64,000 bases of DNA, taken from NCBI RefSeq assembly GCF_016909575.1, contig NZ_JAFBGA010000020.1:1-64000 (forward strand), read 5' to 3'. Under the pieces are notes generated by a model. The model did not search any database. It worked only from the letters and a program-made list of their open reading frames with translations, and had not been told where the DNA came from. The position numbers were made by a program, and so were the translations under genes. Position 1 is the stretch's first letter, and each line of letters begins with the position of its first letter. Shown here in pieces: positions 39,272 through 48,190 of the stretch. This DNA is from Streptomyces sp. HB132 (lineage in GTDB: Bacteria > Actinomycetota > Actinomycetes > Streptomycetales > Streptomycetaceae).

Positions 39272-39915
39272 CGGGCGACCTCCATACGGCGCTCCAGCAG
39301 CCGGAAGAGACCGCTGATGGTGAACGTGACGACCAGGTAGCCGAGTGCCACCCAGATGAAGACGGGTGTGATCTCGTAACCCCGGTCGCTCATCAGCTTC
39401 TGCCATCCGAAGAGTTCGGTGACACTGAAGGCGCCGGCGATCGCCGAGTTCTTCGTGAGCGCGATGAAGATGCTGCTCAGCGGGGGAATGACGGACCGCG
39501 TGGCCTGCGGGAGAACAACGATCCGCAGGGTCTGGGCGAACGTCATACCGATGGAGCGCGCGGCCTCGGCCTGTCCCAGGGAGACGGTGTTGATGCCCGA
39601 GCGGACCGCCTCGCAGACGAAGGAGGAGGTGTAGAAGCCGAGTGCCAGTGAGCCGAGAAGGAAGGGGCTCATGCCCGGGAAGAGGATCTCCGGCACCACG
39701 AAGAAGAAGATCAGGAAGAGGAGAGTCAGCGGCGTGTTGCGCAGCAGGGTCACCCAGGCGGTGCCGAAGTAGCGCAGCGGCGGCACCGGCGACACCCGGC
39801 AGCCGGCTATGGCGACGCCCAGCACCAGGGCGATGACCGAGCTGATGACGGTGATCGACACGGTGCCTATGAAGCCGTCGCGGAATTCCGGGAAATTATC
39901 GAGCAATACGTTCAT
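39268..39915 (-). CDS. gluC: GluC, glutamate ABC transporter permease
   Basis: 215 residues, ATG 39915. Polar amino-acid ABC permease (HisM family) with five transmembrane helices and EAA loop GQAEAARSIGMTFAQTLRIV. Overlaps gluD by four bases. It is separated from gluB by 155 bases that contain a strong hairpin and direct repeats, which probably lower permease expression relative to the binding protein. Confidence 0.93.
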   Translation of the reverse strand: MNVLLDNFPEFRDGFIGTVSITVISSVIALVLGVAIAGCRVSPVPPLRYFGTAWVTLLRNTPLTLLFLIFFFVVPEILFPGMSPFLLGSLALGFYTSSFVCEAVRSGINTVSLGQAEAARSIGMTFAQTLRIVVLPQATRSVIPPLSSIFIALTKNSAIAGAFSVTELFGWQKLMSDRGYEITPVFIWVALGYLVVTFTISGLFRLLERRMEVAR

Positions 39916-39964
39916 GGGGTCTCCGCGTCGGCGGTCAGCGGCATCAGGGCAGGGGAAGGGGCGC

Positions 39965-40002
39965 CCCGTACGCCGCTGTGCACAGTGGCAGCGGCGTACG
40001 GG
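39965..40002 (-). promoter_or_regulatory. Intercistronic hairpin between gluB and gluC
   Basis: CCCGTACGCCGCTG (39965-39978) pairs perfectly with 39989-40002 around a 10-nt loop. It lies after gluB and before gluC within the operon, with no T run. Such hairpins protect the 3' end of binding-protein mRNA or partly terminate transcription, giving more binding protein than permease. Confidence 0.7.
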
Positions 40003-40021
40003 ACGTCTCGCTCACGCGGTT

Positions 40022-40063
40022 GGCGTCAGTGACAGGACGTCAGTGACACGACGTCAGCGACAG
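40022..40063. repeat. Three 14-bp direct repeats after gluB
   Basis: GGCGTCAGTGACAG, GACGTCAGTGACAC and GACGTCAGCGACAG follow head to tail without spacers, just beyond the gluB stop (40071). A partial fourth copy (TGCGTCAGTAG) overlaps the gluB end. They lie between gluB and the intercistronic hairpin. Confidence 0.85.
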
Positions 40064-40070
40064 AGCTGCG

Positions 40071-40994
40071 TCAGTAGCTCTCGATGGCCGGCGGCTCGGT
40101 GTAGTCCGAGCCGGACAGGCCCAGGGTCGCCTCGTAGATCTTCTTGTACGTGCCGTCCTGGACGTGGGTCTCCAGCGACTTGTTGATCGCCTCGCGGAGA
40201 GCCTTGTCGTCCTTGTTCAGGCCGACGCCGTAGGGCTCGTCGGTGAACGGCTTGCCGACGACCTTGAGCTTGCCCGAGTTGGCTGCGGCGTAGCCCTTGA
40301 GGATCGAGTCGTCGGTGGTGACGGCGTCGACCTGCTTGGTCAGGAGCTGCTGCACGCAGTCCGAGTACTTGGCCAGTTCGACGACCTGCGCGCCGTACTC
40401 AGGCTTCTTGATCTCCTGGAGCGGGGTGGAGCCCACGATCGAGCAGACCTTCTTGTCCTTCACCGACTCCTTGCCGGTGATGGAGGTCTCGTCCTTGCGC
40501 ACGAGGAGGTCCGCGCCGGCCTTGTAGTACGGCCCAGCGAAGCCGACCTGCTTCTTGCGCTCGTCGTTGATCGTGTACGTACCGACGAAGTAGTCGACCT
40601 GGCCCTTGGAGATGGCCGTCTCGCGGATGCCGGAGTCGACGGTCTTCCACTCGATCTGCTTCGCGGAGAAGCCGAGGTCGGCCGCGATCATCTTGGCGAT
40701 CTCGATGTCGAAGCCGGAGCGCTCCTTCGTCGACTGGTCCTCGAAGCCGAGGTAGGGCTGGTCGGCCTTCGCGCCGATGACCAGCTTGCCGCGCTGCTTC
40801 GCCTTCTTGAAGACCGGCGAGTCCAGGTCGACACCGGTCGCGACGGTGTACGTCGGGAGCTTCGGCGCCTCGGACGAACCGGGCTTGACGCCCGACGGCT
40901 TGTCACCGGCGGACCCCTCCTTGCCGCCGCAGGCGGTCGCGGTCAGGGCGAGCACGGCGATGGCCGCAACGGCGGCCGACTTGCGGAGCTTCAT
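40071..40994 (-). CDS. gluB: GluB, glutamate-binding lipoprotein of ABC transporter
   Basis: 307 residues from ATG 40994 (MKLRKSAAVAAIAVLALTATACGG). The lipobox LTATAC places the lipid-modified Cys near residue 24, so the protein is anchored to the outer face of the membrane. The rest is a family 3 periplasmic-binding fold: GFDIEIAKMIAADLG, the DSGIRETAISKGQVDYFVGTYTINDERK ligand region, and AVTTDDSILKGYA. It captures glutamate for the GluCD channel. In S. coelicolor this operon is activated through GluR. Confidence 0.94.
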   Translation of the reverse strand: MKLRKSAAVAAIAVLALTATACGGKEGSAGDKPSGVKPGSSEAPKLPTYTVATGVDLDSPVFKKAKQRGKLVIGAKADQPYLGFEDQSTKERSGFDIEIAKMIAADLGFSAKQIEWKTVDSGIRETAISKGQVDYFVGTYTINDERKKQVGFAGPYYKAGADLLVRKDETSITGKESVKDKKVCSIVGSTPLQEIKKPEYGAQVVELAKYSDCVQQLLTKQVDAVTTDDSILKGYAAANSGKLKVVGKPFTDEPYGVGLNKDDKALREAINKSLETHVQDGTYKKIYEATLGLSGSDYTEPPAIESY

Positions 40995-41025
40995 GTGAAC
41001 AATCCTCGTGTCGTGGGTCGTCGGT

Positions 41026-41811
<786 letters not shown>

Positions 41812-42187
41812 CGGCTTATTGCTCCGTCCTCCTCGGTTAGGCAAGGACCCTAGTGACGCAGTGCTACCAGCGTCATTACATCTGAGCGGAAATTGAGCAT
41901 AACGATCCGGCCTCAACAGGCCACTCCTCGTGAACGGGACGCCACGGGGTGCTCGGAGGCGTGTCGGGTGCATAACGGAAACCTGGTGGGAACGGGCAGG
42001 GACTTGACTGGGGTACCCGTCATCGGCGTGGATGCCCTGGTACGGGGACGACGTGAATCGCCGCTGTGCGGGAAGCTTCGCCGGGCGGAACACCGGAGGA
42101 CCGTCACGCACGGTTCCAGGTCGTCGCAGTGACCTCGCGAGGACGTCGCGAGAGAGATGATGAACGGATGAGGCGGAGAGGGGGGCC
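41812..42187. promoter_or_regulatory. Divergent gluA-gluR control region
   Basis: 376 bases without a gene. Toward gluA, a possible promoter is ATGACG (minus strand, 41871-41876) with an 18-base spacer to TAGGGT (41847-41852). Toward gluR, TTGACT lies at 42003-42008, followed by a GGGTACCC palindrome near 42012. In S. coelicolor GluR is reported to bind the gluR-gluA intergenic region; its site was not identified here. Confidence 0.45.
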
Positions 42188-42880
42188 ATGAGACTGCTGC
42201 TCGTGGAGGACGACGACCATGTCGCTGCCGCTCTGACCGCCGTGCTCTCGCGCCACGGCTTCCAGGTCGTGCACGCGCGTAGTGGCGAGGAGGCCCTGCA
42301 GGCGCTGCTGCCGGCCGAGAAGGAGCCCTTCGGGGTCGTACTCCTCGATCTCGGGCTGCCCGATCAGGACGGCTACGAGGTGTGCGGGAAGATCCGAAAG
42401 CGTTCGGCGATCCCGGTGATCATGGTGACCGCGCGGTCCGACGTCCGCTCACGGATCCACGGCCTCAACCTCGGGGCCGACGACTACGTAGTGAAGCCGT
42501 ACGACCCCGGTGAGCTGCTTGCCAGGATCCACGCCGTCGCCCGGCGCAGGACGGCCGGTGAGGACACCGGGGCGACCCCGCTCGCCGGCCTGCGGATCGG
42601 CCCGGTCCACATCGAGCTGCCCACCCGCCGGGTCAGCGTCGACGGTCGCGAGGTCCAGCTCACCCGCAAGGAGTTCGACCTGCTCGCGCTGCTCGCCCAG
42701 CGTCCCGGCGTGGTCTTCCGCCGGGAGCAGATCATCAGCGAGGTCTGGCGTACGAGCTGGGAGGGGACGGGACGCACCCTGGAGGTGCACGTCGCGTCGC
42801 TGCGCTCCAAGCTGCGACTGCCCGCACTGGTCGAGACCGTACGAGGCGTCGGCTACCGGCTCGTCCCACCGTCGGCCTGA
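42188..42880 (+). CDS. gluR: GluR, OmpR-type response regulator
   Basis: 230 residues from ATG 42188. The receiver has acidic residues LLVEDDDH, phospho-Asp in VVLLDLGLPDQDGYE and the conserved Lys in YVVKPYDPGEL. The winged-helix output is OmpR-like (VQLTRKEFDLLALLAQRPG, HVASLRSKL). With GluK it forms the two-component system that in S. coelicolor responds to extracellular glutamate and activates gluABCD, divergently encoded here. gluK begins 15 bases after the stop. Confidence 0.92.
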   Translation: MRLLLVEDDDHVAAALTAVLSRHGFQVVHARSGEEALQALLPAEKEPFGVVLLDLGLPDQDGYEVCGKIRKRSAIPVIMVTARSDVRSRIHGLNLGADDYVVKPYDPGELLARIHAVARRRTAGEDTGATPLAGLRIGPVHIELPTRRVSVDGREVQLTRKEFDLLALLAQRPGVVFRREQIISEVWRTSWEGTGRTLEVHVASLRSKLRLPALVETVRGVGYRLVPPSA

Positions 42881-42895
42881 GGACGTCCGTTTTCC

Positions 42896-44290
42896 GTGCG
42901 CACCCGCCTGCTCCCCCTGCTCATCGTCCTGATGGCCGCGGTGCTGCTCGCCCTCGGCTTCCCGCTCGCGGTCCGGGTGGCCGCCGCCGAGCAGCAGCGC
43001 GTCGTCATCGACCGGATCGACGACACCGCGCGCTTCGGCGCGCTCGCGCAGTTCGTCGACGAACCCCTCGGGGGCACCGAGGAGCGGCAGCGGATCCTGC
43101 AGACCGAGCTCGAGGCCTACGACTCCGTGTACGGGATACGGGCCGGGGTCTTCTACCGGGACGACACGGCGCTCGCCAAGGCCCCCGCCTCCTGGTCCCT
43201 GCCCGCCGAGGGGGAGGGCAGGGAGGCCTTCGCCGAAGCTCTCCTCGGACGGCGCTCCCACGACCCGCCGCAGGTCTGGCCCTGGCAGAGCAAGCGGATC
43301 GCCGTCGCCTCCCCGGTCGTACGTGACGGCGACGTGGTCGCCGTCGTCGTGACCGACTCGCCCACCGGCGACATGCGGTCGCGGACGCTGCGGGGCTGGC
43401 TGCTCATCGCCCTCGGCGAGGCCGTGGCCATGCTGGTGGCGCTCGGTGCCGCGTTCCGCCTCACCGGGTGGGTGCTGCTTCCCGTACGGGTCCTGGACGC
43501 GGCCACACACGACATCGCGAGCGGCAGGATGAGATCCCGGGTCGCCGCGTCCGGCGGGCCGCCGGAGCTCCGGCGCCTCGCCCGTTCGTTCAACGAGATG
43601 GCCGACAACGTCGAGGACGTGCTGGAGCAGCAGCGCGCCTTCGTCGCCGACGCCTCGCACCAGCTGCGCAACCCGCTCGCCGCGCTGCTGCTCAGGATCG
43701 AGCTCCTCGCACTCGAACTCCCCGAAGGCAACGAGGAGATCGCCTCGGTCCGCACGGAGGGCAAGCGCCTCGCCCAGGTCCTCGACGACCTGCTGGACCT
43801 GGCGCTGGCCGAGCACACGGAAGCGGATCTCCAGCTCACGGACGTCGCCGCACTCACCGGCGAACGGGTCGCTTCATGGCGCCCGCTGGCCGAGGACAAG
43901 GGCGTACGGCTGACGCTGGACGGGGCGCCCGCGGTGACCGGCTGGGCGGACCCGATCGCCCTGTCCAGCGCACTGGACGCGGTCATCGACAACGCGCTGA
44001 AATTCACCCCGCGGGGCGAGGAGGTCCTGGTCACGGTGGGATCCGACGGCGACGGTGCCACGGTCGTCGTCGCGGACCGGGGGCCCGGCCTGACCGAGCA
44101 GGAGCTCGAACGCGTCGGCGACCGCTTCTGGCGCAGCGGCCGGCACCAGAACATCAAGGGGTCCGGCCTCGGACTCTCCATCTCGCGTGCCCTGCTCGCG
44201 GCGGGCGGCGGAACGATCCGCTACGACACGCACGAGCCGCACGGACTGCGGGTGACGGTCACGGTGCCCCGTAACCCTCCGCACGCGTGA
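42896..44290 (+). CDS. gluK: GluK, membrane sensor histidine kinase
   Basis: 464 residues from GTG 42896. Two transmembrane helices (about 5-25 and about 168-188) enclose a roughly 140-residue extracellular sensor. A HAMP domain follows (about 190-245), then HisKA with H-box VADASHQLRNPLAALL, and a GHKL ATPase with N-box LDAVIDNALKFTP, DRGPGL and GSGLGLSIS. Partner of GluR. The extracellular domain has no recognised fold; glutamate as ligand comes from work on the S. coelicolor system. Confidence 0.92.
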   Translation: MRTRLLPLLIVLMAAVLLALGFPLAVRVAAAEQQRVVIDRIDDTARFGALAQFVDEPLGGTEERQRILQTELEAYDSVYGIRAGVFYRDDTALAKAPASWSLPAEGEGREAFAEALLGRRSHDPPQVWPWQSKRIAVASPVVRDGDVVAVVVTDSPTGDMRSRTLRGWLLIALGEAVAMLVALGAAFRLTGWVLLPVRVLDAATHDIASGRMRSRVAASGGPPELRRLARSFNEMADNVEDVLEQQRAFVADASHQLRNPLAALLLRIELLALELPEGNEEIASVRTEGKRLAQVLDDLLDLALAEHTEADLQLTDVAALTGERVASWRPLAEDKGVRLTLDGAPAVTGWADPIALSSALDAVIDNALKFTPRGEEVLVTVGSDGDGATVVVADRGPGLTEQELERVGDRFWRSGRHQNIKGSGLGLSISRALLAAGGGTIRYDTHEPHGLRVTVTVPRNPPHA

Positions 44291-44305
44291 GCCCGCGCCG
44301 AGGCG

Positions 44306-45304
44306 TCAGGGTTTGGCCGAGCGGTAGTAGCGGCTGGCACCCTCGTGCAGCGGCAGCGGATCGGTGTAGATCGCCGTCCGCAGATCCACCAGCTGCGCCG
44401 AGTGAACCTCGCGGCCTATCCGGTCCCGGCTGTCGATCACGGTCCGGGTGAACGCCTCGGTCATCAGCGGATCCGTACGGTCCGTGGTGATCAGCAGGTT
44501 GGAGACCGCGACCGTGGGGACGGCCTGCCCCTGCTGCGCGTGCGCATAGGCGTCGGCCGGCATCACGGCCGAGCGGTAGTAGCGCGTGGACCCGCCGGCC
44601 GCCTGGAGCGCGGTGACCAGTGTCTCCTCCAGCGGTACCAGCCGGATCGCGAACTTCTCCGAGAGATCCTGCACCGCTCCGGTCGGCAGCCCCCCGGACC
44701 AGAAGAAGGCGTCCAGCCGGCCGTCCGTCAGCCGCGCCGGCATCGTGTCGATCCCGGCGTGGACGGGTGTGATGTCCGCGGTCGGGTCGAGGCCCGCCGC
44801 CTTCATCAGCCGGTCCGCGACGAGAAGCACTCCCGACCCCTTCTGCCCCACACCGACCCGCTTGCCGCGCAGATCGGCGACCTTGCGGACCCCGGAGTCC
44901 CGGGGCACGACCAGCTGGACGTAGTCGTCGTACAGCCGTACGCAGCCGCGCAGCCGCTCGCTGCCCGGTTTCCCGCTCCGCAGGTAGGTCGACACGGCGT
45001 CCGCGGTGGCGATGGTGAAGTCGGCCTTCCCGGCCGCCACCCGTTCGATGTTCTGCTGGGAGCCCTCGCTGGTCCGCAGCTGTATCGAGACCTTGGGCAT
45101 GTCCTTGGCCAGCGCGCCCTCGAGCCGCTGCCCGTAACGCTGGTAGACCCCGCTCCGTACCCCGGTGGAGAACGTGAGCGAACCGCTCGGCTCCTCCTTC
45201 CCGAGCGGGAGCACCCACCACAGCAGCAGTCCGAGCACGACGACGAAGGCGGCGCCCCCCTGAAGGGTGCGGCGCCGGTCGAACCGGGACAGTGCGTGCA
45301 GCAT
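44306..45304 (-). CDS. TAXI-family TRAP-type solute-binding protein
   Basis: 332 residues from ATG 45304. One N-terminal transmembrane helix (about 14-34, GGAAFVVVLGLLLWWVLPLG) anchors it outside the membrane; there is no lipobox. The body shows TAXI features: LTFSTGVRSGVYQRYGQRLE at the start, ADFTIATADAVSTYL, and VADLRGKRVGVGQKGSGVLL. TAXI proteins feed TRAP transporters with dicarboxylates such as glutamate or 2-oxoglutarate. No TRAP membrane subunit lies nearby. It converges with gluK (15 bases between stops), so it is not in the glu transcription unit. Confidence 0.82.
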   Translation of the reverse strand: MLHALSRFDRRRTLQGGAAFVVVLGLLLWWVLPLGKEEPSGSLTFSTGVRSGVYQRYGQRLEGALAKDMPKVSIQLRTSEGSQQNIERVAAGKADFTIATADAVSTYLRSGKPGSERLRGCVRLYDDYVQLVVPRDSGVRKVADLRGKRVGVGQKGSGVLLVADRLMKAAGLDPTADITPVHAGIDTMPARLTDGRLDAFFWSGGLPTGAVQDLSEKFAIRLVPLEETLVTALQAAGGSTRYYRSAVMPADAYAHAQQGQAVPTVAVSNLLITTDRTDPLMTEAFTRTVIDSRDRIGREVHSAQLVDLRTAIYTDPLPLHEGASRYYRSAKP

Positions 45305-45403
45305 GGCGCGATCCTGCCAGGCTGTGCCCCGTCCTGGCCAGGCCTGATCCGGGGCACGGGCTCCGGCGGCGGGAGCGGAGCCGCCACCGCCTACCCTTGT
45401 CCC

Positions 45404-46924
45404 ATGACCAGCGGCAACCGGAGCGAAGCAGTGGACGTCCAGAAGAGCTACGAGGTACGCACCTACGGGTGCCAGATGAACGTCCACGACTCCGAACGCT
45501 TGTCGGGACTGCTGGAGGACGCCGGATACGTGCGCGCCCCGCAGGGCTCCGACGGTGACGCGGACGTCGTGGTCTTCAACACCTGCGCGGTGCGTGAGAA
45601 CGCCGACAACAAGCTGTACGGCAACCTCGGCCGTCTGGCCCCCATGAAGACGAAGCGCCCCGGGATGCAGATCGCCGTCGGCGGCTGCCTCGCGCAGAAG
45701 GACCGCGACACCATCGTGCGCCGGGCCCCCTGGGTGGACGTCGTCTTCGGCACGCACAACATCGGCAAGCTGCCGGTGCTCCTGGAGCGTGCCCGGGTCC
45801 AGGAGGAGGCGCAGGTCGAGATCGCCGAGTCCCTGGAGGCGTTCCCCTCGACGCTGCCCACCCGCCGTGAGTCCGCGTACGCCGCGTGGGTGTCGATCTC
45901 CGTGGGCTGCAACAACACCTGCACCTTCTGCATCGTCCCGGCACTGCGGGGCAAGGAGAAGGACCGCCGCACCGGCGACATCCTGGCCGAGATCGAGGCC
46001 CTCGTGGCCGAAGGCGTCAGCGAGATCACGCTGCTCGGCCAGAACGTCAACGCCTACGGTTCCGACATCGGCGACCGGGAGGCCTTCTCCAAGCTGCTCA
46101 GGGCGTGCGGCACGATCGAGGGCCTGGAGCGCGTCCGCTTCACCTCACCCCACCCGCGCGACTTCACCGACGACGTGATCGCGGCGATGGCCGAGACGCC
46201 GAACGTGATGCCCCAGCTGCACATGCCGATGCAGTCCGGTTCGGACACCGTCCTCAAGGCCATGCGCCGTTCGTACCGGCAGGAGCGCTTCCTCGGGATC
46301 ATCGAGAAGGTGCGCGCGGCCATGCCGGACGCCGCGATCTCCACCGACATCATCGTCGGCTTCCCCGGGGAGACCGAGGAGGACTTCGAGCAGACCATGC
46401 ACGCCGTGCGCGAGGCCCGCTTCGCGAACGCCTTCACCTTCCAGTACTCCAAGCGCCCCGGGACACCCGCCGCCGAGATGGAGGGGCAGATCCCCAAGGA
46501 GGTCGTCCAGGAGCGCTACATGCGCCTGTCCGCCCTCCAGGAGCAGATCTCCTGGGACGAGAACAAGAAGCAGGTCGGCCGCACCCTGGACGTCATGGTC
46601 GCGGAGGGCGAGGGCCGCAAGGACGGCGCCACGCAGCGGCTCTCCGGCCGCGCTCCCGACAACCGCCTGGTCCACTTCACCAAGCCGGCGCAGGACGTAC
46701 GCCCCGGCGACGTCGTGACCGTCGAGATCAGCTACGCCGCCCCTCACCACCTGCTCGCCGAGGGCGCGCCCCTGGGCGTCCGGCGCACGCGGTCCGGGGA
46801 CGCCTGGGAGAAGCGCAACGCGGCTCCTGCCGACGGGCCCGCCGGAGTGATGCTCGGCCTGCCGGGCATCGGCGCCCCCGCCCCGCTGCCCGTGGCCGCC
46901 ACTCCGGGATGCGGCTGCGACTGA
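45404..46924 (+). CDS. miaB: MiaB, tRNA-2-methylthio-N6-dimethylallyladenosine synthase
   Basis: 506 residues from ATG 45404. MiaB methylthiolates i6A37 in tRNAs that read UNN codons. The N-terminal domain has YGCQMN, NTCAVRE and GGCLAQ cysteines; the radical SAM motif is Cys169/173/176 (SVGCNNTCTFC); a TRAM domain lies around 395-465. The C terminus ends in GCGCD after a Pro/Ala-rich tail, typical of streptomycetes. miaA, which makes its substrate i6A37, lies 1.3 kb downstream. Confidence 0.95.
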   Translation: MTSGNRSEAVDVQKSYEVRTYGCQMNVHDSERLSGLLEDAGYVRAPQGSDGDADVVVFNTCAVRENADNKLYGNLGRLAPMKTKRPGMQIAVGGCLAQKDRDTIVRRAPWVDVVFGTHNIGKLPVLLERARVQEEAQVEIAESLEAFPSTLPTRRESAYAAWVSISVGCNNTCTFCIVPALRGKEKDRRTGDILAEIEALVAEGVSEITLLGQNVNAYGSDIGDREAFSKLLRACGTIEGLERVRFTSPHPRDFTDDVIAAMAETPNVMPQLHMPMQSGSDTVLKAMRRSYRQERFLGIIEKVRAAMPDAAISTDIIVGFPGETEEDFEQTMHAVREARFANAFTFQYSKRPGTPAAEMEGQIPKEVVQERYMRLSALQEQISWDENKKQVGRTLDVMVAEGEGRKDGATQRLSGRAPDNRLVHFTKPAQDVRPGDVVTVEISYAAPHHLLAEGAPLGVRRTRSGDAWEKRNAAPADGPAGVMLGLPGIGAPAPLPVAATPGCGCD

Positions 46925-46938
46925 GTACGCTGACCGGC

Positions 46939-47658
46939 ATGCTTGTCGCCGCCGCCGTCTGCCCCTGCCCGCCGCTGCTGGTCCCCGAGGTGGCCGCGGG
47001 AGCCGGGCCCGAGCTCGACGCCGCGAGGAACGCGTGCCTCGACGCGGTGGGCGTGCTCGCCGCCGCGAAACCGGATCTGCTGATCGTGGCCGGGCCCGCG
47101 GGACAGGACGAGCAAGGTCCGTTCCCCGCCGGCTCGGCCGGCTCCTTCGCCGGGTTCGGCGTCGGTCTGACCGTGCGGCTGGGTGAGGCGCCCGCCGGAT
47201 CCCCCGCACCGCGACGTCCGCTCCCGGCGTCGCTCGCCGTCGGCGCCTGGCTGCTCGAGCGGGCCCGGTGGGGCGGCGCCCCGGTCGACGGGATCGGTGT
47301 GGAGAAGCGGCTCGCCACGGGCGGCTGCCTGCGGGCCGGAGCCGACCTGGCGGTCAGGGCTGAGCGGGTGGCCCTGCTGGTCATGGGCGACGGCAGCGCC
47401 TGCCGCACGGTCAAGGCGCCCGGCTATCTGGACGAGCGGGCGGCGGACTTCGACGCTGCCGCCGTCCGTGCGCTGGGCAGTGCGGACCTGGCGGCGCTGA
47501 GCGCCCTGGACCCCTCGCTCGCGTACGAACTGAAGGCGGCGGGCCGGGCGCCCTGGCAGGTGCTCGCGGGCGCGGCCCGGGGAGCCGGTCTCGAGGGGCG
47601 GTTGCTGTACGAGGACGCCCCGTACGGTGTCGGCTACGCCGTCGCAGCCTGGTCGTGA
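46939..47658 (+). CDS. Class III extradiol dioxygenase-like protein
   Basis: 239 residues from ATG 46939, 15 bases after miaB. The N terminus (MLVAAAVCPCPPLLVPEVAAG) and LLVMGDGSA, with the C-terminal VLAGAARGAGLEGRLLYEDAPYGVGYAVA, match actinobacterial LigB/MEMO-type proteins always found next to miaB-miaA. The usual metal-binding histidines of LigB are not obvious (Cys-Pro-Cys where HxP would be expected), so catalytic activity is doubtful. Confidence 0.75.
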   Translation: MLVAAAVCPCPPLLVPEVAAGAGPELDAARNACLDAVGVLAAAKPDLLIVAGPAGQDEQGPFPAGSAGSFAGFGVGLTVRLGEAPAGSPAPRRPLPASLAVGAWLLERARWGGAPVDGIGVEKRLATGGCLRAGADLAVRAERVALLVMGDGSACRTVKAPGYLDERAADFDAAAVRALGSADLAALSALDPSLAYELKAAGRAPWQVLAGAARGAGLEGRLLYEDAPYGVGYAVAAWS

Positions 47659-47686
47659 TCCGCGTCCGGTCCCTCGACCGGACATG

Positions 47687-47726
47687 ACCGAGGGCCGCGG
47701 AGCGACTGCGCTCCACGGCCCTCGGT
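47687..47726. terminator. Bidirectional terminator between convergent genes
   Basis: An 18-nt arm (ACCGAGGGCCGCGGAGCG) pairs with CGCTCCACGGCCCTCGGT around an ACTG loop, with one mismatch. It lies between the stops of the dioxygenase-like gene and the antitoxin-like gene. Confidence 0.75.
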
Positions 47727-47742
47727 GCCGCCGGGACCCGGG

Positions 47743-47988
47743 TCAGGACGCGGGCGGCGTAGGCGGCGTGCCGCCCTCGTTCTTGTGGCCCAGGCGGTCG
47801 ACCGCGTCCTTGGCCTTCTGCGTGCCTGACACGATCTTGTCGCTGTACTTGCCCTTGGTCCTCTGGTCGACCGTGCGGGCGGCCTTGTCGAGACCCTGGT
47901 CGATCTTGCCCCCGTGCTGCTGCGCGAGGTCGCCGACCTTCTCCTTGGCCGGGGCCAGCTTGGCCTTCAGGTTGTCCAGGAAACCCAT
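47743..47988 (-). CDS. MT0933-type antitoxin family protein
   Basis: 81 residues, ATG 47988. The sequence (MGFLDNLKAKLAPAKEKVGD, DQGLDKAARTVDQRTKGKYSD) matches the actinobacterial MT0933/Rv0909-like antitoxin family: short, lysine-rich, helical, with a KYSDKI...KAKDAVDRL core. No partner toxin gene is next to it, so this may be a solitary family member with another role. Confidence 0.75.
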   Translation of the reverse strand: MGFLDNLKAKLAPAKEKVGDLAQQHGGKIDQGLDKAARTVDQRTKGKYSDKIVSGTQKAKDAVDRLGHKNEGGTPPTPPAS

Positions 47989-48190
47989 GGGTCACCTTCC
48001 GTGCTGGGGGGACTGTGGTCACATTTTACTCGTCTGTGAGCAATCGCGCGTCACTCGCCGTACTCGTTCCGCACGGAGCCGCGAGGGGAGGCACCCGCCG
48101 GGACGAAGCGGAAGTCCCTGCCGAACGGGCGGGGAGGCCGCTCACTCTCCGCCGTTCGGGACGTGTCCGGAAGTTTGGGAGACTGTCCCC

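Noticed and set aside
47743..47988. Toxin-antitoxin module
   Set aside because: The antitoxin-family protein is present but no toxin-like gene lies on either side; the neighbours are the miaB-miaA block.
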